Shown here one piece after another: positions 33,067-40,773 of a DNA stretch of 64,000 nt. The position numbers and the translations under genes are program-made. Location: the NCBI GenBank assembly GCA_965279655.1, contig OZ257255.1:2046001-2110000 (forward strand), given 5' to 3'. The DNA comes from SCTM01 sp965279655 (GTDB lineage: Bacteria; Pseudomonadota; Alphaproteobacteria; Rhodospirillales; Rhodospirillaceae). Within the stretch, counting starts at the first letter, position 1. Each line of letters begins with the position of its first letter. The notes under the pieces were generated by a model, which saw only the letters and a list, made by a program, of their open reading frames with translations, ran no database searches and was not told the origin of the DNA.

Positions 33067-34365
33067 TTAGACTGGCTGAAGGGTCTCGATCCGCATCATG
33101 TGCGGAGTTTCGACCACAGCATCGTTGGAGCGCAAGCGCTGGAGGGCACGAAGTAGAGCGGCATCCTCTACGTCGTGCGTGACAATAACAACATTGACGT
33201 TGGCGTTCGCGTTTCTACCGCGCTGCAGCACAGATTCCATCGATACGGATTCGTCACGGAAAGCGCTGGCAATGTCGGCGAAAACGCCCGGCCGGTCGAT
33301 GACGGTCAAGCGCACATAGGAGGCGCCTACCCGGCGATCGAGGGACCTTGGGGATAACTCTTTCAGAGACGCCACGGGAACGCCGAAGGTCGGCACCCGG
33401 CGACCGGCGGCGATATCCATGATGTCGGCCAGGACCGCCGATGCCGTAGCGCGCTCGCCGGCACCGCGGCCTTCATAGACCGAGCGGCCGACGAAATCAC
33501 CTTCCGCCACCACCGCGTTGAAAACGCCATCGACCGTGGCCAGCGGTACATCAAGGCCCACCAGGCACGGTGACACGCGCAAGGAGATGCCGCTGTCGTC
33601 GGCTTCCGCGATCCCCAGCAACTTGATCCGATAGCCGAACTCGTCGGCGTATTGCATGTCGATCGCGCTGACATTGCGGATGCCCTCGACACTAACCGAG
33701 GCGATATCGACCTTCGCGCCGAATGCCACGGTCGCGAGAAGCGCCAGCTTATGCGCCGCATCGACGCCGTCGATGTCGAAGGACGGATCGGCCTCCGCAT
33801 AACCCAACTTCTGCGCCTCACCCAAGACGTCCGCGAAATCGCGTCCGGTGTCGCGCATCGTCGTGAGGATGTAGTTGCAGGTCCCGTTCAGAATCCCGCT
33901 GACCCGACTGATGCGGTTCGCGGCCAAGCCTTCGCGCAACGCCTTGATGATGGGAATGCCGCCCGCCACCGCCGCCTCGAAGGCGAGCGTCACGCCGGTG
34001 TTTTCCGCAGCCTGGGCCAGCGCAAGGCCATGATGGGCCAACATCGCTTTATTGGCGGTGACGACATGCTTCTTCTTCGCAATCGCCGCCTCGACCGTGC
34101 GCTTCGCGACGCCCGTACCGCCGATCAACTCGACTACGACATCGGCATCGGACTCAGCCACCATCTTCTCGGCGTCGTCATACCACGTGACGCCGGCGAG
34201 ATTGATCGCCGGGTCGTCCTTCTTGATCTTGTCGGCAACGGCGGTGAGCTTTACCGGACGGCCGCAGCGGGCCGCGATCAGGTCGGCGTTCGCTTGCATG
34301 AGCTTTGCCGTACCGGACCCAACCGTACCGAGCCCGGCGATAGCGACTTTCAATGGCGCTCCCAT
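33067..34365 (-). CDS. hom: Homoserine dehydrogenase
   Basis: 432 residues with an N-terminal NAD(P)-binding motif (VAIAGLGTVGSG), the catalytic core (KKHVVTANKAMLA, FEAAVAGGIPIIK, GILNGTCNYILT) and a C-terminal ACT domain (LTVIDRPGVFADIASAF) that usually gives threonine feedback. It reduces aspartate semialdehyde to homoserine for threonine and methionine. ATG 34365 has GGAG 5 bases upstream; the in-frame TTG at 34374 is rejected. It follows the aminotransferase gene after 9 bases. Confidence 0.95.
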   Translation of the reverse strand: MGAPLKVAIAGLGTVGSGTAKLMQANADLIAARCGRPVKLTAVADKIKKDDPAINLAGVTWYDDAEKMVAESDADVVVELIGGTGVAKRTVEAAIAKKKHVVTANKAMLAHHGLALAQAAENTGVTLAFEAAVAGGIPIIKALREGLAANRISRVSGILNGTCNYILTTMRDTGRDFADVLGEAQKLGYAEADPSFDIDGVDAAHKLALLATVAFGAKVDIASVSVEGIRNVSAIDMQYADEFGYRIKLLGIAEADDSGISLRVSPCLVGLDVPLATVDGVFNAVVAEGDFVGRSVYEGRGAGERATASAVLADIMDIAAGRRVPTFGVPVASLKELSPRSLDRRVGASYVRLTVIDRPGVFADIASAFRDESVSMESVLQRGRNANANVNVVIVTHDVEDAALLRALQRLRSNDAVVETPHMMRIETLQPV

Positions 34366-34374
34366 GATCTCCAA

Positions 34375-35616
34375 TTAGCTCCCACGCGCGCGCATCTTGG
34401 CGTCGCTCAAGCTTTCGACATTGCTGAGCGCGGCGCCGGCGTTGGCGAAGAACGTGCGCACGTTGCGCACGGCCTGGCGGATGCGATGCTTGTTTTCGAC
34501 CAGCGCGATACGCACGAAGCCCTCGCCCGCTTCGCCGAAGCCCGTACCGGGCGACACGGCGACTTCCGCTTCCGTGAGCAGCAGCTTGGAGAACTCCATG
34601 CAGCCGAGGTGTCGGAACGGCTCGGGCACAGGCGCCCAGGCGAACATCGATGCTTGCGGCACCGGAATATTCCAGCCCGCCTGCGCCATGCCTTCGACCA
34701 ACACGTCGCGGCGCTCGCGATAAATCTGACGCGCTTCAGCGACGCAATCCTGCGACCCATTCAGCGCCGCCGCGGCCGCGACCTGGATCGGCGTGAATGC
34801 GCCGTAGTCGAGGTAGGACTTGATGCGAACCAGCGCGTTCATCAGGACGGGATTGCCGGCCGCGAAGCCGACGCGCCAGCCCGGCATGCTGTAGGTCTTG
34901 CTCATCGAGGTGAACTCGATGCAGATGTCCTTCGCGCCGGGAATCTGCAGCACCGACGGCGGCGGATTGGCGTCGTCGAAATAGATTTCCGCGTAAGCCA
35001 GATCCGACAGGATCCAGATCTGATGGTGCTTACAGAAATCGACCACCTGTCCGTAGAAGTCGAGCGTGGCGACTTGCGCAGTCGGGTTCGACGGATAGTT
35101 CAGGATCAGCGCCACGGGCTTGGGCGAGGTCATGGACACGGCGCGCTCGAGCGCCGCCATGAACTCCGCGTTCGGCTCGTAGGGCAGATAGCGCACGGAG
35201 CCGTCGGCGATGATGAAGCCGAACGGATGGATCGGATAGGCCGGGTTCGGCGACAGGATGATGTCACCGGGGCTGGTGATCGCCGACGCCAGGTTGGCGA
35301 GGCCTTCCTTCGAGCCGAGCGTGACGCAAACTTCCTTGTTCATGTCCAACGTCACGCCGAAGCGGCGCTCGTAGTACGCGACAAAGGCTTTGCGGAGGCC
35401 CTTGATGCCTTGGCTGGCGGAGTAGCGATGGGCCTTGGGGTCTTGGGCGGCTTCGCACAGCTTGTCGACGATGTGCTGCGGGGTCGGCAGGTCGGGATTG
35501 CCCATGCCGAGGTCGATTATGTCGGCCCCGGCGGCGCGCGCTTTCGCCTTCATGGCGTTCACTTCCGCGAACACATAGGGCGGCAGGCGCTTAATTCGGT
35601 GGAACTCGGTCGTCAT
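34375..35616 (-). CDS. Class I/II aminotransferase (AlaC / LL-diaminopimelate aminotransferase-like)
   Basis: 413 residues, fold-type I PLP enzyme. It has LGMGNPDLPTP near the start, NYPSNPTAQ for cofactor binding and the Schiff-base Lys240 in SMSKTYSMPGWRVGF. Close relatives are annotated as glutamate-pyruvate aminotransferase AlaC or LL-diaminopimelate aminotransferase; sequence alone does not separate them. It is first in a minus-strand run with hom, glpX and recJ, which fits aspartate-family amino-acid synthesis. Confidence 0.9.
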   Translation of the reverse strand: MTTEFHRIKRLPPYVFAEVNAMKAKARAAGADIIDLGMGNPDLPTPQHIVDKLCEAAQDPKAHRYSASQGIKGLRKAFVAYYERRFGVTLDMNKEVCVTLGSKEGLANLASAITSPGDIILSPNPAYPIHPFGFIIADGSVRYLPYEPNAEFMAALERAVSMTSPKPVALILNYPSNPTAQVATLDFYGQVVDFCKHHQIWILSDLAYAEIYFDDANPPPSVLQIPGAKDICIEFTSMSKTYSMPGWRVGFAAGNPVLMNALVRIKSYLDYGAFTPIQVAAAAALNGSQDCVAEARQIYRERRDVLVEGMAQAGWNIPVPQASMFAWAPVPEPFRHLGCMEFSKLLLTEAEVAVSPGTGFGEAGEGFVRIALVENKHRIRQAVRNVRTFFANAGAALSNVESLSDAKMRARGS

Positions 35617-35752
35617 GGTCGAACCTTGTCAGGTCGGCGGCGTGCCGTTGATCCTACGGGCGCCGCTGTGTTTGTCCGGAATCATACCCTTGTCGCGTGA
35701 AATTGCGACGAATTGAAGGTCTGTCGCCGGCGATTGCAGAGGGCTCGGGAAG

Positions 35753-36769
35753 CTATTGGTCGAGGATCACATCGACCCGACCGTCCTGGCCGGCATCGGA
35801 GCCGACAAAGATCCGGTCTTGCGCAACCCCGAGCCGCTGCAGCTCGCGGGCGACCGCGGTAGCTCGTTCCTGAACAAGGTTTGTGGCCTCAGACGTTCGG
35901 GCGATCACGCGGAACGCGCCCTTGGACTTCTTGCTCAGTTCGGCGGCGTCGCTGAGCGCACGGCGGCCAGGCGCGTTGATGGACGAGCCGGTGCCGGCGA
36001 AGTCCACGGACGCGACCTGATTGGAGACGCTGGTGGTCGCTTCATAAGTGCCAAGCGGACGGAATCCGTCAGAACGCGCCGACGGCACGGTGGACGGACG
36101 CGGACCCGCGGCCTCTGCCGGCGGCGTGGGCGGCTTGGCCGTCGCGGCCATCTGTGCGGCGGACGCCACGGAAGCTTCCTTCGGCGCAGCCGGTGCCGGC
36201 GCCTTGGCCTGTTCGGCCAGGGCATCGGTCTTGCTTGGGGCAGCCTGGTTGCCGAGACGTGTCACGGCGCCGGTTTGGGCAGCCTGAGGCTTCGGCGGCG
36301 CGGCCGGTTCCACATCGGGCGCGGCTTGCGCTTCCGACAGCGGACGAACGACCACGGGGTTCGAGCGCCCGCCTTGATCGGTGTAGCGGGCGTTGTCGCG
36401 GTCGGCGATCAGGCCCTCGGTCACCTTGTCCCGGTCCTGGCGGCTGGACGGCGGCGTTGGCGCCTTGCTGGGCACGGAAGCCAAATTCGGCGCGCCTTTG
36501 CCAGACGGCTTGGGCGCCGTGAACTTCGGTTGGTTCTGCGCCTGGGTCGGGCTGATGAACTTCGCATTCGGATCGGTGGTGCCGCCCAAGGCGCCACCCG
36601 CCACCAAGCCGCCGCTGGTGCTCGCCGATGCAGTATCCGCAGGCGCTTCGGCCGTTTGCTTCTTACTGGAGCAGGCCGCCAACAGGGACACCGCCACCAC
36701 AGCCAGCACGCGTGCACCGGCCGCAAGGCGGGGACGAAAAGGGGTCGGTTGAAGCGCAGACATGGCCAT
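35753..36769 (-). CDS. Lipoprotein with low-complexity linker and OmpA-like C terminus
   Basis: About 338 residues. The signal peptide ends in a lipobox (SLLAAC), so Cys is probably lipidated. Residues about 35-240 are Ala/Pro-rich and low in complexity. The last 95 residues (VDFAGTGSSINAPGRRALSD, then FRVIARTSEATNLVQERATAV and RIFVGSDAGQDGRVDVIL) follow the OmpA/MotB peptidoglycan-binding fold, although the usual Asp before the RA motif is not obvious. I start it at ATG 36769 rather than 36832, because the longer form puts an implausible charged leader before the signal. It is divergent from phaC. Confidence 0.72.
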   Translation of the reverse strand: MAMSALQPTPFRPRLAAGARVLAVVAVSLLAACSSKKQTAEAPADTASASTSGGLVAGGALGGTTDPNAKFISPTQAQNQPKFTAPKPSGKGAPNLASVPSKAPTPPSSRQDRDKVTEGLIADRDNARYTDQGGRSNPVVVRPLSEAQAAPDVEPAAPPKPQAAQTGAVTRLGNQAAPSKTDALAEQAKAPAPAAPKEASVASAAQMAATAKPPTPPAEAAGPRPSTVPSARSDGFRPLGTYEATTSVSNQVASVDFAGTGSSINAPGRRALSDAAELSKKSKGAFRVIARTSEATNLVQERATAVARELQRLGVAQDRIFVGSDAGQDGRVDVILDQ

Positions 36770-37017
36770 AGGAGGGCGTATTCTTTCAGCCGAATGACAT
36801 TGGAAATCCCAGGACCGCGAGGCGCTGGACATGGGGTCCGGTTGCGCCTATTCCATACCCTGAAACGACCGCAAAAAAATCAAAAAAGTGAGCGTCTACG
36901 GGCGTCTGAGGGTCGAAATTGGGTCGGGACTTGGTTCCCGGGGCCCTGTTCGGCGGGAGGACTCAGCTGTTCCGCAGGCGGCTTCGATGGCCCCTCCTAC
37001 GAGTAAGACCCCTCCTC

Positions 37018-38829
37018 ATGGCTGAACAGACCTCCGGCACCTCCTCTTCCGCGGGCGCTTCGCCCGAAGACTGGACCAAGATCGCCGCCGGGATTGGCGA
37101 GCGGTCTCAGCGCCTTCTGAGCGATTTCCTCAGCCGCACCGCCCAGGACCCGTCCAAAACCCTAAGCCTGGGCATGGGCGACGCCATGAACATCGGCCAG
37201 GCCTTCCTGGAACTGACCACCCGCATGTGGTCGAACCCCCAGAAGCTGGTCCAGGCGCAGATGTCGCTGTGGAACGACTACATGGAGCTGTGGAGTTCCA
37301 CCACGCTGCGCATGATGGGCCAGCAGGCCACGCCGGTCGCCCAGCCGACCAAAGACGACAACCGCTTCAAGGACGAGGCCTGGCAGCAGAACGAGATCTT
37401 CGACTTCATCAAGCAGTCTTATCTGCTGACGTCGCGCTGGCTGCAAAGCACGGTCAAGGACACCCACGGCCTCGATCCGCAGACTCAGCGCAAGGTGGAC
37501 TTTTACACGCGTCAGTTCGCGGATGCCTTGGCGCCGACGAACTTCGCGATGACGAATCCCGCGGTCTTACGCGCCACCATCGAGAGCAAGGGCGAGAACC
37601 TGGTGAAGGGTCTCGAGCACCTGCTGGAGGATCTCGAGAAGGGCGGCGGCCGCTTGCGCATCTCCATGACCGACGAGAAGGCGTTCAAGGTCGGCGAGAA
37701 TGTCGCCGTCACGCCGGGCAAAGTCGTGGCGCAGACCGACATGATGCAGCTGATCCAGTATTCGCCGACGACGGAGCAGGTGAAGGAAACGCCGCTCCTC
37801 ATCATCCCGCCCTGGATCAACAAGTATTACATCCTGGACCTGCGTCCGAAGAACTCGCTGGTGAAGTGGCTCACCGATCAGGGTTACACCACCTTCGTCG
37901 TGTCGTGGGTCAACCCGGGCGAAGCGCACGCCGAGAAGCGCTTCGAGGACTACATGATCGAGGGCGCGATCGCCGCGAAGGACGCGGTGCTGAAGGCGAC
38001 CGGCGTGAAGAAGATCAACATCGTCGGCTACTGCCTCGGCGGCACGCTGCTCGCCGCCACGCTCGCCTACCTGAAAGCGAAGGGCGACAACTCGATCAAC
38101 TCCGCGACTTACCTCACCTCCCTCACCGACTTCAAAGAAGTGGGTGACATCCGCGTATTCGTGGACGAAGAACAGGTCACCAGCCTCGAGAAGCGCATGG
38201 CCGACGCCGGCGGGTATCTCGAGGGCGCGGACATGGCGACGAGCTTCAACTTGCTGCGCTCGAACGATCTGATCTGGTCGTTCGTGGTGAACAACTATCT
38301 TCTCGGCAAGGAACCGTTCCCGTTCGATCTCCTGTATTGGAACTCGGACTCAACGCGCATGCCGAAGGCGATGCACACCTTCTATCTGCGCAACATGTAT
38401 CTCGAGAACAACCTCGCCAAGCCGGGCGGGATCACACTCGAGGGCGTGCCGATCGACCTCGGCACCGTGAAGCTTCCGACGTACATGATCTCCTGCAAGG
38501 AAGATCACATCGCGCCTTGGCACTCGACCTTCGAGGGGACCAAGCTGTTCGGGGGCGAGACTCGTTTCGTCCTCTCTGGCTCCGGCCACATCGCCGGGGT
38601 GGTCAATCCTCCTGTATCGAACAAGTACGGCTACTGGACCAACGACAAGAAGGGCCTCACCGCGGAGGCTTGGCTTGCTAGCGCCACCGAGCATCCGGGC
38701 TCATGGTGGACCGATTGGGACAAGTGGCTCGCGCCCAAGTCCGGCGAACTGATCCCGGCCCGCAAGCCCGGCGACGGCAAGCTGAAGGTGCTCGAAGACG
38801 CACCCGGCTCTTACGTCGCGAAGCGCTAG
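37018..38829 (+). CDS. phaC: Class I poly(3-hydroxyalkanoate) synthase
   Basis: 603 residues, standard for class I PhaC. The N-terminal PhaC_N domain is followed by an alpha/beta-hydrolase core with the lipase-like box GYCLGG (Cys339), Asp496 in SCKEDHIAPW and His524 in GSGHIAGVVNP, a complete catalytic triad. It polymerises hydroxyacyl-CoA into storage granules. I chose ATG 37018 because the open frame back to 36919 reads Arg/Leu-rich and is not part of the family. No phaE or phaR partner is seen, as expected for class I. It overlaps the VOC gene tail-to-tail by a few bases. Confidence 0.95.
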   Translation: MAEQTSGTSSSAGASPEDWTKIAAGIGERSQRLLSDFLSRTAQDPSKTLSLGMGDAMNIGQAFLELTTRMWSNPQKLVQAQMSLWNDYMELWSSTTLRMMGQQATPVAQPTKDDNRFKDEAWQQNEIFDFIKQSYLLTSRWLQSTVKDTHGLDPQTQRKVDFYTRQFADALAPTNFAMTNPAVLRATIESKGENLVKGLEHLLEDLEKGGGRLRISMTDEKAFKVGENVAVTPGKVVAQTDMMQLIQYSPTTEQVKETPLLIIPPWINKYYILDLRPKNSLVKWLTDQGYTTFVVSWVNPGEAHAEKRFEDYMIEGAIAAKDAVLKATGVKKINIVGYCLGGTLLAATLAYLKAKGDNSINSATYLTSLTDFKEVGDIRVFVDEEQVTSLEKRMADAGGYLEGADMATSFNLLRSNDLIWSFVVNNYLLGKEPFPFDLLYWNSDSTRMPKAMHTFYLRNMYLENNLAKPGGITLEGVPIDLGTVKLPTYMISCKEDHIAPWHSTFEGTKLFGGETRFVLSGSGHIAGVVNPPVSNKYGYWTNDKKGLTAEAWLASATEHPGSWWTDWDKWLAPKSGELIPARKPGDGKLKVLEDAPGSYVAKR

Positions 38830-39275
38830 CTCCCCTCTCCTACGATCTTAAGGCCCGACGCACGCTCCATCTCTTCGATGCTGACGTCGCGGACGTGTTG
38901 GCTAAAGGTCCACACGTGGCCCTCCAAATCCTTGGCGCGGTAGACGCGGTGGCCGAAGAACTCGTCCTGCGGCTCACGGATGATCCGCGCGCCGGAGGCT
39001 TCGGCGTGACGGCAATGCGCATCGATGCCGGATGCGAGATGGATGCGCACCGACTGGGTGTTCTTGCCGCCCACCGCGAGCGGGCTCGCGGTGTCGGCGG
39101 ACCATTCCTCGCCGATGTGAATGATGCCGTCGCCGATGCCGAGTTCGCCGTGGCCGAAGCCGCCGTCCGGTGTGGTGATCAGCATCACCTGCTTGAAGCC
39201 GAAGGCTTTCTGAAGCCAGACGAACGCCGTCGTCGCATCGCGATAGATCACAGCGGGCGAGACGGCCGGCTCCAT
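38826..39275 (-). CDS. VOC (glyoxalase/bleomycin-resistance) family protein
   Basis: 149 residues from ATG 39275, which overlaps the stop of the gamma-carbonic-anhydrase gene (TGATG). It has paired beta-alpha-beta-beta-beta modules: AVIYRDATTAFVWLQKAFGFK, GHGELGIGDGIIHIGEEW, SVRIHLASGIDAH, REPQDEFFGHRVYRAKDLEG and HVWTFSQHV. This fits the YcgJ/PhnB-like VOC group with a C-terminal Glu/His metal site, but the substrate is unknown. The frame is open further upstream inside the neighbouring gene; that part is very Arg-rich and rejected. Confidence 0.85.
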   Translation of the reverse strand: MEPAVSPAVIYRDATTAFVWLQKAFGFKQVMLITTPDGGFGHGELGIGDGIIHIGEEWSADTASPLAVGGKNTQSVRIHLASGIDAHCRHAEASGARIIREPQDEFFGHRVYRAKDLEGHVWTFSQHVRDVSIEEMERASGLKIVGEGS

Positions 39276-39802
39276 CAGAGACCCAAGTCTTCTTTGTAGC
39301 GCGCGGCGAGTTTCACGTAGCCGGCGGCGCCGTCGGGCAATTCGGCGATCTGTTCGGGCGTGAGCTTGCGCATGAAGCGCGCGGGCGAGCCGCCCCACAG
39401 CTGGCCGCTCGGGATGCGCTTGTTGGGACCGACCAGCGCGCCGGCAGCGACCATTGCGCCGCTCTCCACCACCGCGCCGTCCATCACCGTCGCGCGCATG
39501 CCGACGAAGCTGCCGTTCTCGAGGGCGCAGCCGTGGAGGATGACCGCGTGGCCCACGAGCACATCGTCGCCGATCAGGGTCGGCAGCGGCTTGGAGGACT
39601 CATGGATGATCGTGCCGTCCTGGATGTTGCTGCGCGCGCCGATGCGGACGAAGTGGACATCGGCGCGGATGGTGCAGCCGAACCAGACGCTCGACTGGGA
39701 GCCGATCTCTATGTCGCCGACCAGGACCGCGTTGGGAGCGATGAAAGCATCCGCGGCGATGCGCGGCATCACGCCCTTCCACGGCAGGATCAGCGGCTTC
39801 AT
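39275..39802 (-). CDS. Gamma-class carbonic anhydrase family protein
   Basis: 175 residues of left-handed beta-helix hexapeptide repeats (VLVGDIEIGSQSSVWFGC, IRADVHFVRIGARSNIQDG, TLIGDDVLVGHAVILHGC). Conserved zinc-site histidines are seen in TIIHES, LVGHAV and ILHGC, and the QLWGGSPARFMRKL tail is typical of YrdA/PaaY-type gamma-carbonic anhydrases. Enzymatic activity is not guaranteed in this family. It overlaps argC by 4 bases upstream and the VOC gene by 1 base downstream, so all three form one operon. Confidence 0.92.
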   Translation of the reverse strand: MKPLILPWKGVMPRIAADAFIAPNAVLVGDIEIGSQSSVWFGCTIRADVHFVRIGARSNIQDGTIIHESSKPLPTLIGDDVLVGHAVILHGCALENGSFVGMRATVMDGAVVESGAMVAAGALVGPNKRIPSGQLWGGSPARFMRKLTPEQIAELPDGAAGYVKLAARYKEDLGL

Positions 39803-40749
39803 GCGAGGCCCGTCGTCTCGGGCAGACCGAGCATGATGTTCATGTTCTGCACGGCGGCACCGGATGCACCCTTGCCGAGGTTGTCGAGCAGCGCGACGAG
39901 ACGAGCCTGCCGTCCGGCTTCCGCGCCGAACACGAACAGCTTCATGCGGTTGGTGTTGTTGAGCGCCTCGGGCTCGAGCGTCTTGGTCGTCTTAGACTCC
40001 GCCAGCGGCACCACCTGTACGAAGGTCGCGCCGGCGTAGGCGTGATGCAGCGCGTTGTGAACCGTCTGAACGTTCGGCTTGCCGGTGAGCAGATCGAGAT
40101 GCAACGGCACCTCGACGATCATGCCTTGATGATAGCGGCCGACGGCCGGCGTGAAGATCGGCCGCGCGGCGAGCCCGGCGTGGCCCTGGATCTCGGGCAC
40201 ATGCTTGTGGGTCAGGTCCATCGCGTAGATGCGATAGGCGACCTTGGTGTAGGTCGGATCTTCCGGCTTCTCGAATTCCGTGATCATGGACTTTCCGCCG
40301 CCGGAGTATCCGCTGACGGCATTGATGGTGACGGGATAGTCCTTCGGCAGCAGACCGCTGCGCACGAGCGGCGCGAGCAGCGCGATCGCGCCCGTGGAGT
40401 AGCAGCCGGGATTGCTGACCCGCGTGGCGCGCGCGATGGCTTCGCGCTGGCCGGCGAGGAATTCCGGGAAGCCGTATTCCCACCCGGGCGCGGTGCGGTG
40501 CGCGGTGGAGGCGTCAATCACCTTCACTTTCGGATTGGTGATGAGCGACACCGCTTCCCGCGCGGCGTCGTCCGGCAGGCAGAGAATGACAAGGTCGGCG
40601 CCGTTGAGCATCTCCGCCCGCGCGGCCGGATCTTTCCGCCGCGCCGGATCGATGGACACGAGCGAAATGTCACCGCGCCCTTCGAGGCGCTGGCGGATTT
40701 GGAGACCGGTCGTGCCGGCCTCGCCGTCGATGAAAACCTTAGGTGCCAT
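39799..40749 (-). CDS. argC: N-acetyl-gamma-glutamyl-phosphate reductase (short type)
   Basis: 316 residues, the length of the short (AGPR type 2) form. It has the NADP motif VFIDGEAGTTGLQI, catalytic Cys116 in SNPGCYSTG and SGYSGGGKSMI. It performs the third step of arginine synthesis. In alphaproteobacteria argC often lies downstream of rplM-rpsI, as here, although four genes intervene. It overlaps the gamma-carbonic-anhydrase gene by 4 bases (ATGA). Confidence 0.95.
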   Translation of the reverse strand: MAPKVFIDGEAGTTGLQIRQRLEGRGDISLVSIDPARRKDPAARAEMLNGADLVILCLPDDAAREAVSLITNPKVKVIDASTAHRTAPGWEYGFPEFLAGQREAIARATRVSNPGCYSTGAIALLAPLVRSGLLPKDYPVTINAVSGYSGGGKSMITEFEKPEDPTYTKVAYRIYAMDLTHKHVPEIQGHAGLAARPIFTPAVGRYHQGMIVEVPLHLDLLTGKPNVQTVHNALHHAYAGATFVQVVPLAESKTTKTLEPEALNNTNRMKLFVFGAEAGRQARLVALLDNLGKGASGAAVQNMNIMLGLPETTGLA

Positions 40750-40773
40750 GATGGGCGCTACATAATCCCGAGG

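Noticed and set aside
33652..35700. 682-codon plus-strand frame over hom and the aminotransferase
   Set aside because: Shadow frame; both opposite-strand genes have strong motifs.
36919..37017. In-frame extension of phaC
   Set aside because: Arg/Leu-rich sequence not found in class I synthases; ATG 37018 gives the usual length.
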